64,000 nucleotides of DNA from Ciborinia camelliae (taxonomy: Eukaryota > Ascomycota > Leotiomycetes > Helotiales > Sclerotiniaceae): positions 1,994,537 through 2,058,536 of the forward strand of contig JANPYM010000002.1 in the NCBI GenBank assembly GCA_025890175.1, written 5' to 3'. Of the stretch, positions 33,583-47,795 are shown one piece after another. Numbering within the stretch: the stretch's first letter is position 1; the number at the start of each line of letters is the position of its first letter. A program made the translations under genes and the position numbers. Below the pieces are notes generated by a model. It searched no databases and was not told the origin of the DNA. It worked only from the letters and a program-made list of their open reading frames with translations.

Positions 33583-35212
33583 CTTGAAGTTGTTGTTGTT
33601 ATCTCTGCAGACCTTCAGGTCTTGCAAATAAAAGAAGGTTCAAATGTATCTCAAACCTGGATGACCTTGCTGGTGGAGATCTTGGGTAGTATGATGTATG
33701 CAATAATTGGATAGTGATAATGATCAGGAACAATGCTCTCCAGATAGTTCGTGTTGATGGGAGTTGAAAGTGATCGCCAAGAGTTGAAACTTGTCACGTT
33801 TGAGATCCCTTGTTTGCACTGGATGATCGACTCGCCACACAACAGCCTTGCTTTCGTGACTTAATTTGTCTGATATGACTCAAACCAGCGTTTGAGTTTA
33901 CTATTTTGAAGAAATAAAGATGTTATTTGAAAAGTGAGTTCGTGCCAGAACGGTACCTGCTAACTCTGTACAACGCAATTGCCGGGGGAAAAATGAACTG
34001 CCAATGCTTCAGAAACCGGTACCCGACTTATTACAGCGATGAGGTGTTCATTTGCTATGAAGTGGCAACGGAACTTTGCATAACGATTCCTGGTACATCA
34101 TGACAGGAACGCGGGGAAAAGAAGAGAAGTACAGTATGAAAACAATTTCTCTAAAGAAGAAACAAACGGTGAGAAGAAAAGATGAGAATGTATGAGAAGA
34201 GTAAAGTAAAGTATAAGAAGGAGTAAGACTGACGATCAATGGGAAGAAAAATACACGGAGGAAAGAAGCCTACTTCGTACAAGATCATTCGACCTCGGGA
34301 GCATCTGAAAGCCAATCTATCAATATAGAACAACTGTGGCTTTCAAGAATTGGCCTGGGTTGATCATGGCTCATGGCATAATGCATTGAATGAAGCGCCC
34401 ATCCAAGGTAACCAACCATACAGTCAATCGTCTTCTGATCCAATGAAGTGAAGCAACGCATTTGTAGAATAGGTGAGAATCATGAGAATTGGGATAGACT
34501 TTCATATGGTTGTTTGCCTATGAAACCCGTGGAAGGGTTTCACTGTTTCAGCTTCTGCGGCGAAGTATGAAGTGGTATGACGATTCATAATTCATTGGAT
34601 ATACAATACAAGGTAGGTGCGATGATGATCGCTTCGCTGATATAGAATGTTCTTGGAGCTGAAGCTGATTCAGCTGTAAAAATATATTTATAATATGCGG
34701 GTCGAAGTAGGGACGAATTAAGAATTAGTAGATCATGAAGACATAGGTAGAATTCCAATAGAAGTGAAAATATACCAACATACTAATAAAGATGGAAATG
34801 CATGCTCTAGAATAAGAATATCTAGAAACAACTCCTCGCTTAACGAACTGTCCCTATCAAACTTTAATTTCACCCCTCATCATCATCAACTCTCTATCAT
34901 TGGTCAACACATAAACAAATTCAGCCTTCAACCCAGCCTTGCCGACGAGGTAAGAACAAGATAATTACAGAAAGCATCAAGACACCATAAAACACCCATT
35001 CTCCATTACCATACCATACCAATTCTTCTCCAATTTCGATCCCTCTCTACCAAAGCAAACATCCGGACTTTCATAATCTGCGCTTCTATCACCATATTCC
35101 AAAAAATCCCAATCACCAGTGACCTACCTACCTACTCGCGTTTGTCTCCGCACATACAAGACCAATATCACACCTACTTCCACCTTCTTCGCAACCTTGC
35201 ACATCATACACA
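33583..35212. other. 1.6-kb gene-poor stretch
   Basis: Divergent promoter region for the GPI-type protein and the small + strand gene. Only short frames without motifs were seen. Confidence 0.5.
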
Positions 35213-35789
35213 ATGGCATCCGAACCCACGACTCCCGTCCGCGTATCCAAAAGCGCGGCAAACTACACTTCCACGACCCAAGATCCGGATTTACGATCGC
35301 AGATAAATGCCATACTATTAAAAGATGGACATGTATCCAAGTAAGCCAGCACTATACTATTCCGACCCCATCCACCCCCTCCCTGTGAAAACCCCTCCAA
35401 CTAACTAACCAACCCCCCTCCCTACCAGAATCCAAGAAACCCTCCTCCACGCGCTCCACTCCTCCCCCACAAACTGGCCCACGCAGATCCAAACACACGC
35501 CCTCACGCTGCTCCGCTCAGGAAACTACACGACCTTCCCGGTGCTCATAGCGAAAGTACTCGAAGACATCCGCGCCGACACCTTAGCACTAACCCCCTCA
35601 TCCTCCATGTCCGCCACAAACGGCCTAACAAACGGGGCACTCGAGGGCAAAGAAAAGAAAGACAAGGAAAACTCGTCCAAAGGACGCGGCGAGCGCGGTC
35701 AAAGTCTCGCGTTGCCGAAGAGTGTCGTGGATGAGGGGGTGAGGATCACGAGGGAGTCATTGGAGGCTGTGTGTGAGGTTGTGGAGTGA
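35213..35789 (+). CDS. small conserved-looking protein of unknown function
   Basis: Two exons (35213-35340, 35429-35789) give 162 residues. The 88-nt intron has a GTAAGC donor and CTACCAG acceptor and joins LLKDGHVSK to IQETLLHALHSS. Residues 20-100 look helical and folded (DPDLRSQINAILL, HALTLLRSGNYTTFPVLIAKVLEDIRADT), followed by a Lys/Glu/Ser-rich disordered stretch (EGKEKKDKENSSKGRGERG) and a C-terminal helix (VVDEGVRITRESLEAVCEVVE). There is no signal peptide or membrane segment, so it is probably cytosolic or nuclear. I do not recognise the family. The clean splice and amphipathic helices support a real gene. Confidence 0.75.
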
Positions 35790-36744
35790 AAATGCTTCGC
35801 CCGAAGTATTTTCCGTTGTTCCTTTTCTTTGGAAATGGGGATGGATGTCTAGAATGAGGAAGGGGCATCGGAAAGAAAGGAAAGGAAAAGGAAAGGAAGT
35901 GTGTAGGAGGGATACGATGCGATGCGATGCGATGCGATGCAGATATATATTTCTATAACAGCATCCGCCCGCTTGATATACAGATATATACATAGGTATT
36001 TCCACATACAAGCTGAGCAGAGCAGATGTGGATATGGATATGAAAATCTGACCCGGATATCCGGAATATCTCCTAGACTGGTGTCTCATCGGTGCTTCCC
36101 AGTTAAGAGAGAGGGGGAGTGGAGGGGGTAGATAGATATCCCCGTATTTTATGTGTACACTATTGTTTGTCGGACGGCGGACATCTAATAGTTCCTTGGG
36201 GTATATTATATACTACCACGAGCTATCTGGAAAATAATGGCGTATATGGGGATACCTGAGGGATAGGGATAGGGATTGGGATTGGAAGGGTTTATATGGT
36301 TGGGAATGCTCTACGTGATTACCTACATTACAATTATCACACGATGGATGATGATGAGATATCATATAAACAAAGTCAAGGCTCACTCATAACCGAAAGG
36401 CGTTCTGGAATTGGCTTATCTCCAAAAGTCTTCACGGATCTTTGTCAATGAAAATAATCATTTCAGACTCATTGAAAAGTATGCATGCTAAAAAATGTAG
36501 TAAAAGGCTTTTTTTTATAAGGCATTCTATGTCAAGGGCACCACCTTGACCAAATGTCGCCATGAATGAAATCTCCATACCTCTCATGCCCTTGATACAT
36601 TGACGTTAGGAGTCAAGAAATGAATCTTTGCTATGTAGAATCTCCTAGACTCCAGTTGAAAGTCCACCAGGCCAAATGCCCTCCTAATCGTTAGGTTCTC
36701 ATGTGTATGTTGTAGATGACGTAAAAAATATTAAGAGTACAAAT
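35790..36744. other. intergenic between convergent genes
   Basis: 3' flanks of the small + strand gene and of CDC48. It includes a short GATGC tandem repeat at 35918-35940 and no gene. Confidence 0.5.
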
Positions 36745-39522
<2,778 letters not shown>

Positions 39523-41300
39523 TTTGATAGGTATTGACCTTCTCAGTCGATAACAGCTCTAAAGATCTTGATATTTATCTTTTTTTTAAAAATCGCCCAG
39601 TATTGACGATAGATATTGAAATAGATTAAAAACTCTTGACAAGAGTAGGAAAGAGGATGGAAGAGAGATTGATCTTCAGGAAGGAAGGAAGGAAGGATGG
39701 ATGGCTTTGTGAAATTTAATGGAAAGAAAGATGTTGTGTTGGAGATCAAGACAGCTCAAGGATACTTAAGTTTAAAGTAAAGGTAGGTAGAGTTCCTAGA
39801 ATATGACGGAACCACGCTAAGTAAGTTAGCCTGATTCTTTCTATTGGCTTCGATCCGCTTAGTACACTTTTGTACTGCTTGTACGCTCTGAAAGCCTTTA
39901 AGCTCTAGTAGGTAATTTTTGTAAGACGGCTGGGCTGGCTAGTATAGGTGGGTGTACCTAGGTAGGTAGTGAATAAGCAATCTAGTCTAATAAAAATACT
40001 CGTACTAGGCAACGAGAAGGCCACGCCACGCATACCTTACCTACCGTAGGTGCCTACCTAACCTTGTTAGAATCAAAAATAGTCATCAGCCTCGCATGGC
40101 AATGGCAATCAATGGTAATGATCTAGGTAGGTAGGTAGGTACCTAGGTAGCTACAGTAATAAGTACAGTAACCTTACTACATTATATTTTATATTATTGC
40201 CTCTTTCCTTTCAAACATTCACGACATTAATCGTTCATTCGGTTCTAGGTAGGTATCTACTCTAGTTAAGGACAGTATTGATATTAAGTAGGAGATATGT
40301 TCATGGCACATGACATATACAAAAGACATTGTTGGGGCACGAGGCTTGACAGTTTGAAAGATCAGTAGGTACTGACCTAATAGGATATCAAACTTTATAT
40401 GTCTGGACCCGTGTCATTAAAAATATCACTATATATCAGTACCAACCAAATACCGATACTCCAATTCCAAAGTTCGTACCAGTATATGGGGACAGATACT
40501 AGACATGCAGGTTTAACCCCCAAACTCTCCCCCAAAGCCTTTGAACTTCATTTGAGTCTTTGAAAAGTCTATCTTTAGGTACCTACCTATTACCCACTCA
40601 ACCACTCACTGCACTGCATGACAGAAACAAGTTTGCTAATTCCATACCTATGGTACCTACCTGTACCTAGGTAGGTATGGTACACGAAAGAGTAAGGCAA
40701 ACTCCCTTACTCAGTACTACGTTTCAGGACAGATATATGGTGGCGCCCACGATTCATCTCTTGTATAACGCAAAAGTCTCTCCATCCTTCGCTGGTTCTA
40801 GAAAGTTCTAGAATCTTGAATATGTATATTTGCCTGCGTGGATGAAAGGGGGATTTCTGTTTATAATCATTTCAGCTGAATACCTTACACTCAGAATAAC
40901 CGTAGTGCGGGTAGGTATGAGTGGTAAAATCAATATATCTGTATCTGTCTGCGGGATTGAATAGGTTTTTTTCAATAATTATCTTGGGACGATGTCTCAT
41001 TGGTCGGATTCGACACAAAAGTTGTAATATTGGTACGTACCTGCATGGAAATCAGAGGAGATCATTGCCATCATCTCACAATGACATGTCCGGTAGAACG
41101 AGGGCGTGGCAAGATTACCACCACCTACAGTTCCTCAAAATCAAGTACACTGGGAGAAACTTGGTGTGATGAAATAAGAAAATAGCAAAATCAATAAATG
41201 GAATTCCTCTATATGAATCGGAAGAAGCTTCACCTTCACAAGGTTTCTCTTTCCTCTTGTCTCAAAATAATGCTATTGTATTAACAAAAATCCATCATTA

Positions 41301-41447
41301 CATTATCATCATCATCACCATCATCATCACCATCATCATCACCATCATCATCACCATCATCATCACCATCATCATCACCATCATCATCACCATCATCATC
41401 ACCATCATCATCACCATCATCATCACCATCATCACCATCATCACCAT
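41301..41447. repeat. 12-bp minisatellite (CATCATCATCAC)n
   Basis: About twelve nearly perfect 12-bp units with a short degenerate end. The Ile/Thr-rich frame across it is an artefact of the repeat. Confidence 0.97.
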
Positions 41448-42225
41448 TTACATGCCCCCGAAAATCAAGAGAGGAACCCCATCATCATCTTCATCTTCGT
41501 TTTCTCCAAACCATAACATAACATAACATAGTAATCTTACTTTTCCGCCAGAAAGAGAAGGAGCTCAACATACCTCCCAAATACCTCCCAAATAAATTCT
41601 CACTTACATCTACCAACCCAACCCAACCCAATAACCCTCTCCTACTCCTCCTCCCTACGAATACTCTACGAATAAATACAACTCTCTTCCCATTCTATAT
41701 CCCTACTAATCACCGTACCGTAACTTTCCTTGACGTTCATATCCCCCCATCCCCAAAAGCAGGCCCCAAAAAACTCAGCTCATATCATACCACAACCACA
41801 TATGCAACCGCCTAACCACCTACCCACCCACCCATTCAATCCACTCCAGCTTCAAGCTTCAAGCTCCAATCCAACCCAAAGCCCAGCTCAAACCCCAAAA
41901 ACGAGGTAAGAGAGAAAGTATCGCAGCGTACATCCAACCATCCAACCAATTTCCACGCGCTAAAGGAAATGGAAGGAAAGCTAGCTGAATGAGAGGAGAG
42001 CAGAAGGGAAAGGGACGAAAATACTATAGGTACCTAGGTAGTGATACGATATATCCAGGTGAATAAATAGACAATCATCTATATCAGAATCTCCATCCAT
42101 CCCATTTCACATTTCACATTTCACCACTCAAGTCCCAACAGAACAGAACAGAACAGAACCCTAAAGCCGAGGCGAGGAGAAGACAAACGATCATATTCAA
42201 TCTCATCTCATAGTATTGCACGCCC

Positions 42226-42250
42226 CGCACGCACGCACGCACGCACGCGC
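42226..42250. repeat. (ACGC)n microsatellite
   Basis: About six tetranucleotide units, followed by CG-rich sequence (CGCGCGC near 42277-42290). Confidence 0.9.
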
Positions 42251-42585
42251 CACGAACTCCCCGAAACGACTCGCTCGCCACGCGCGCGCTCGAGCCGGAG
42301 ATTCTTTCTATTCTATATATAAGGCAAGTAAGGTAAGGTAAATAAATAAATAAAAAAAACCCCCCCATGCAAAGTGTCAAAGTTGGTTGTTCAAGAAGAA
42401 ACCAAAAAAAACCAGTCTATCCCGAAAAAAAGGTTCGTTATTTGTTACACGCGCTCCCCCTCCCCATTTGGAGTTCCCATCTATCCCGACCAGCCGGTCT
42501 TTCTTTTTCTTTTGCTCTTTCTCTATCTTGCACCTTCCCCTTCCCCCTTCACCTCCATCATTTCCATAAGTTCCATACAGATCGT

Positions 42586-44428
42586 CTATTCTCGGGAAAC
42601 GTCACGGCCGAAAGTCTTCGACTTGAGCCAGTCGAGAACCACCAAAACACGGTTGCGGGCTAGAGTTCATGTTAGTAAAGATGAGGTGTGAGGCAAGGGG
42701 GTTTGTGAAACTTACTGCTAAAGCACATGCTCAAGTATGCGCTTCTCCAGAACAAATATGTCAAATTACCACCGGTAGCGAAGTTACCATTCAACCAAGC
42801 AACATCTGCAACGGCTCTTTCACTACCAATATATGCCAATGAACCTTGATGTGTGTAGTGGAATGGCTTGATGTCCTTGATTCTTCTCAATTGCTTTTCG
42901 TGTGCTTCAATCTCATTTGCAACTTGGGCAGCGTTTCCAGGGGCAAGGTTCAAGGATGAACTTAATTCCCGGATCTCCTGTTCGATAATATCGGTCTTGG
43001 CCATTGTGTTGAAAAGACGAGCTAAGAAAGCTCCTTCTTGAGATGCTACTTGAGCTGTTGGTGCATATCCTGCGACTGCGCAATCACCAGTGGCCCAGAT
43101 GTCCTTGGTACCTTGGACGACGAGATATTCATTTACGGCGAGACCTCTTCTTGAATCTTTTTGGGCGGGAATTTGTGACATGAGATCCTTGACAAGAGGG
43201 CGAACAGCATTTCCGGTGGCCCATACGAGAAGACCGTAAGGCAGGACCTCAGTGTACTTCTTTCCGTCCGGTCCGGTGGCCTCGGCTTCGACAGTCTTAT
43301 CAGTGACCCTCTTGACGGCTGTCTTGGTCTTGATATCAATCTTCTCCTCCTTGAAAGTTGACTCGGTGTATTCGATCAATTGCTTGGAGAACATAGGAAG
43401 AACGTTTGGAAGAGCTTCGATGAGAGTAACCTTGAACTTGTCGCTAATTTCTGGAACCCACTTCTTGATATCTTGGTCGAAGAAATCTTGAAGCTCACCA
43501 GCGAATTCAACACCAGTAGGCCCACCTCCAACGACAACCATGTGCAAAAGACGCTCAATTTCCTCTGGAGATTGGTCCTTGAAAGTAGCAGTCTCTACAC
43601 AGTCCATGATCTTCTTTCTAATTGCTTGTGCGTCACCAATCTCCTTCAAAAAGCACGAGTGCTCTTTGACACCGGGAATTCCAAAAGTTGCATTTTCGGC
43701 ACCAACACTGACAACCAACATATCGTATGAGACTTCAGTGGTATGGGAAGCTCCCTTGACATCAGAATTGTCATTGATGGCGATAGTCTTCTTCTCGGGG
43801 TCGATTTTGGTGGCCTCGGCTTCGTAGAACTTAACGGCAGCCTTCTTATGTCTGGTTATGCTTCGAATAGGCTCCATAATGGATCTGTGCTCGACTTGAC
43901 CGGTTGTGCATGATGGCAAAAGAGGGGTAAACAAGAAGTAGTTTCGTGGAGAGATAACAATGACATTATAGTTTTCCGTGTCGAGCTTTTTCAAAAGTGA
44001 TACAGCACCCCATCCAGTACCTGGCCAATTGATGTCAGCTATCCGTATGGAAAGTGGAGACACGCATTGTGCGTACCAAGAATAACCAAATTCTTCTTGG
44101 TTGGATCTGGCTGGAACTGCTCATCCGGGTGTCGAAGCTCCCAAACTTCATAACCAAGATAAGCGGCTCCTCCGATCAGAGACATATATGTAAGACGCCA
44201 ACTCCATCTCAAGAATCGAAATCGCTTGGGCTTCTTGACAGTAACAGGAGCAACGTCTGCGTAGGTTCGTTGAGCAATTTGGGAAATTTTGCTCTTGTTA
44301 ACGACTCTGGCGTTGGGTCGCGCATTTGAGAGAAGGGCCCGATTTGATGTCGCATATGATCGTTGGGCAATGGTGCGAATACCAATAGATGAGGTTGGTA
44401 ACCTCATCATTCTTGTCGCTAACGCCAT
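42586..44428 (-). CDS. NDE1: alternative (type II) NADH:ubiquinone oxidoreductase, mitochondrial
   Basis: Three exons (44428-44077, 44020-42716, 42659-42586) give 576 residues. This rotenone-insensitive flavoprotein passes electrons from NADH to ubiquinone without pumping protons. The N-terminus is a basic, hydroxylated presequence (MALATRMMRLPTSSIGIRT). A membrane segment follows (WRLTYMSLIGGAAYLGYEVW), which suits the external, inter-membrane-space form. Splicing rebuilds the FAD loop LVILGTGWGAVSLLKKLD. The second dinucleotide loop is VVVGGGPTGVEFAGEL, the active-site region is NYFLFTPLLPSCTTG, and the typical end is [29 protein letters not shown]. No EF-hand is seen, so it is more like Neurospora NDE2 than calcium-binding NDE1. 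Introns are 56 nt each. External versus internal placement is inferred. Confidence 0.94.
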
Positions 44429-45472
44429 ACTCCTAGAACTCCTGAAATGGAGGAGGTGAGGATTTTAGGAGATCTCGTAGGTAAAGTGGTGGAGTACAGA
44501 CTGTACAGTGAAGCCAGAATTATAAAATTCTCTAAATTATTATTGAAAGGGAATTTTTATTTTGATATAAGCTAGGATAGGAATCCAAGCTAAAATCTCT
44601 GTAGGGATAAAATTATGCACCGGAGCCGATAACAAAAGATAAGCTCGGCTTTCTTTGATACTGGTAATTGATACCAACCAAATTGAACCAATGCTTCAAT
44701 AACCTTGGAATACTCCGCAGGACCGCAGGTAATGAATGAACAATGTTCAATACACCTCGGAAACAATTCAACAAGAAAAAAGCCACTCGAAAAATTACTC
44801 ATAATTATGTTACAACCCGTATATACCTTCTACCTTCTGAGCTTCTTTCCTCGTTCTTATACATATCTACATAGGTGCTATCTACATACCGTCTCGTCTG
44901 GATCTGTATTGATAAAAGAAGTCAATTTGCTAAATAAGTAGGTTGCTACGCTACGCTACAGTATTATTATTGATTTGATTGATCTAATATTGAATTATGC
45001 AATAATCGATCGTGGGTCTGTTTACTAGGTAGGTGGTATGTTATCATGTATGGTATGGTGGTACTTCGGTGACACCGTGGCTGGTATGATAACTTTCATC
45101 ACCACTCTTTATTACTCGAAAGAAATGTCAATTCCGTTTGTAAGATTTGACTTGTGGAGCCACGATACTGGGGGCAAGCTGTCGCCCGCGCGTGTTTGAG
45201 AGCCTTTTGGATTCTAGTTTTGAGGGTACATGTTGAAGCATATGGCGGCATTGATTGATTGATTTGATGATTTCCACCTCAGACATATACGGGATACGGG
45301 AAAAAGGTTCTTCCGATACGATATGATCACGTGATTTGACAAAGTGGTTGTCCTGTAAAAGTCACGGTAGGAAACTGAGGTTAGATATAACAGTAGAATT
45401 ATAATGAAGCTTCCTTTTCTTCCCCCTTCACCTATATGCTGAGCTACTGGGTAGGTCACGTGTGCTATAACT
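44429..45472. other. intergenic, nothing recognised
   Basis: Upstream region of the NADH dehydrogenase gene. No gene or repeat of note beyond one TAGGTAGGT motif near 45028. Confidence 0.5.
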
Positions 45473-45806
45473 CTAAGCAGTACATTTAACGCTCTTCTGC
45501 ATTTCGGCAAGACTAACACATTGATAATCCCCCCCTCCATTACAACGACTACCACCAGTTGTGCCATCATCACGATAGGCAAACATACAAACGCGCTGAC
45601 AATCGGTATCATGATCTGCGGTCTACGAGTAAGATGGATAGGATTAGCTTTGGCTTTGGCTTAAAAAGATAAGATAGATGATTACAGACCTCAATCGGTG
45701 TTACACAACAATCTTTACCACCTCGATATTTGCATTGGCAATAAGTGCAAGCTTGCACACTAACAGCGGCGATAAGGAATAAGGCGATGGAGGATAATTT
45801 AACCAT
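45473..45806 (-). CDS. small secreted ten-cysteine protein
   Basis: Two exons (45806-45690, 45622-45473) give 88 residues. The N-terminus is a signal peptide (MVKLSSIALFLIAAVSVQA), and the mature ~69-residue chain holds ten cysteines: C-x2-C-x-C-x7-CC in exon 1 (CTYCQC, KDCC) and five more in exon 2 (TDCQRVC, SRCNG, YQCVS, VKCTA). The 67-nt intron has a GTCTGT donor and a CGTAG acceptor, both in phase 0; the exon 2 frame is open to a TAG at 45473-45475. An even Cys number, small size and export signal are the usual marks of candidate fungal effectors or antimicrobial-like proteins. I do not recognise a named family, and no activity is claimed. Confidence 0.8.
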
Positions 45807-46483
45807 TTTGACGATTTAAGAAGTATATGTGTAGTTGGTGGTTTTAGGAAATGAATGAAGTTCTAGTTAAAAGGAGAATCCAGTGCAAAGGAAAATCTAG
45901 TCCTTTATACTTTAAATACATACTTTCTATGCTCATCAATAAAATAAAATTATCTTATATAAATAAAAACTTTATTGATTGAAACCGGATTTTTGTTAAT
46001 GTTTGTATGGGTATTCTAAACTTTACTGAGAAGGATAACCCTGGTGAGCGGGTGGTGGGAGTATAACTACCGTTGCTACTAATCGGGTTCATAGAACGCT
46101 CAAAATAGATATTGAAGTAAAATCATCTTCCTTTATGGAGATATATCCTGCATTGACATTATTACTACCGGTACCATCTAATATCTACAGACTCATTCTC
46201 GATTTGTTCGGAGATCTTTGAAAGTTCACCTGATTTCCGAACCACCGAAAAAGTGTCAATAACGACCTCGGGAATCAATGATCATTCACCAACCATGTCA
46301 AAGCCAGGTGGAACTGGAATTCGCCAATTTAATATGAAAAGTTTTCGTCTAATCCGTGCATTTGAGTCGACAACGATGATTCTCTCCAAGCAATTCGCCC
46401 CATCATCATTCAACCGTTCTTAGCGGAGAAGAACGACTCTCTAGCATTTGCACCCGCAGTACTATAGAGAGGCACACACTCTC
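45807..46483. other. intergenic, nothing recognised
   Basis: Promoter side of the ten-cysteine gene and 3' flank of the GNAT gene. No motif recognised. Confidence 0.5.
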
Positions 46484-47713
46484 TCATACATCTTTCTTGG
46501 ACCCTTTTGAATCTCCTTGTGGTTCTCTGACCATACAATAGATGTTGCAAGTGTCACCTTCGTCATCACAAACCATCTTCTTTACAAAGTGGAATCCGAA
46601 GGCTTCGTATATCTTTATGTTGGGAACATCCCGACTAGATTCAAGATAGCATCTTTGTCCTTCTGCATCAGCAATGCTCAATACTTGCTTGGCTAGCGCC
46701 TTTCCAATTCCTCTCCCTTGAGCTTCAGGATGAACAACTATTATATTTAGAAAGTAGTATCCTCGAGGATCGTTCCAGATCTCGGATTGGGCTTCTGCTT
46801 GTCTTTCTTTCCAGATATAATAACGCTGTGGCGAAATTGCGTTAGTATTCTTTCGAGGGTCGTCTCATAATCTTATTACAAGACATTTTGATGGAGATAG
46901 GTTACGTTGAAAAGAGAGGGAGAACATTAAAACGCAATCCGGGTAGGTCAGATTTGGCCATGTTGCTTGTATGCCTTGACGACGTTTGTCTATAGTCTCA
47001 TCTGGGAAAAGAAGCATTGGTTCAAGACACAATCCTAGCAGGTAGGTTGGAGTCCATACCGACATTACCCACAAAACAGAGGAAAATTGCGACAATACAG
47101 CAGGGCAAATGGCACTCGTTACATTACTTTGAGGCTCCTTCGAGGGAAACAAGACAGAATATAGGATACGATTTAGCTTGCTTACCTTCACATTTAGGCC
47201 ACCTCGGCCGTACCAAATGTTCATACCAACTTGTTGAGCCCACATCTTCCAACTATCAATCCATTCTGCCCACGTTTCTGGCGACCCAGAAGATTTGGGC
47301 GGTAACCACATTGCAACGCCTAAAACTCGGTCACTTTCAGAGTCTTTAGCAACATAGAACAAGCCGTTTCGAATTCCCCACCGACATCTGATCCCAAGAG
47401 ATACCGAGTTTCTGACCAGGTTGAGCTGTCAAAATCTGTGTCAGTGACCAATAAACGTGGTGGTATCAGGTATGCGGAACATTCCCTCTCGACAATCTCA
47501 GCGAGAGTCAAGGAACTAACAATTTCTCACTACAATGCTTGAAGAACCGAAACAGGTCAAAGCAAAATTGGCCAAAGAGACATAAGAACAATTTACCTTA
47601 GATCGATCATTGTAAACCCAAAGATTATAAGGGTCTTCTTTGAATGCTTCCTGAATAGCACTGACAGCGCCAGGGATATCATCCTCTGTGAGCCGAGATA
47701 TGGTGAAGGCCAT
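46484..47713 (-). CDS. GNAT-family N-acetyltransferase, with an apparent frameshift
   Basis: Exons 47713-47597, 47425-47186 and from 46826 down to 46484 assemble a GNAT protein of about 230 residues. It starts MAFTISRLTEDDIPGAVSAI, continues RCRWGIRNGLFYVAKDSESD and has the acetyl-CoA loop EAQGRGIGKALAKQVL, then CYLESSRDVPNIKIYEAFGF and the end CMVREPQGDSKGSKKDV. This resembles the fungal group of small-substrate acetyltransferases. In exon 3 the expected RYYIWKERQ and the following AEAQSEIWNDP lie in different frames: one extra A in the AAA at 46799-46801 separates them. Either this allele is broken, the assembly has an error, or an alternative acceptor (AAG before AAAGAC) bypasses the segment. 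The second intron is unusually long (359 nt). Substrate unknown. Confidence 0.7.
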
Positions 47714-47764
47714 TATGAGAAGTCGAGTTTAGATGAGAACGAGACGTAGTAAAGTATGATGATG

Positions 47765-47795
<31 letters not shown>

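Larger units (their letters stand above)
39523..42585. other. 3-kb gene-free region rich in palindromic CCTAGG motifs and a minisatellite
   Basis: The region upstream of CDC48 and downstream of the NADH dehydrogenase gene has no convincing reading frame. Blocks at 39780-40270 and 40575-40690 are dense in TACCTAGGTAGGTA-type sequence, and a 12-bp minisatellite and ACGC repeats follow. Confidence 0.7.

Noticed and set aside
41257..41526. Ile/Thr-repeat frame across the 12-bp minisatellite
   Set aside because: Pure artefact of the repeat period being a multiple of three.
42114..42380. Minus-strand 88-codon frame downstream of the NADH dehydrogenase
   Set aside because: It crosses the ACGC microsatellite and has repetitive VRACVRG residues; no family and no splice support.
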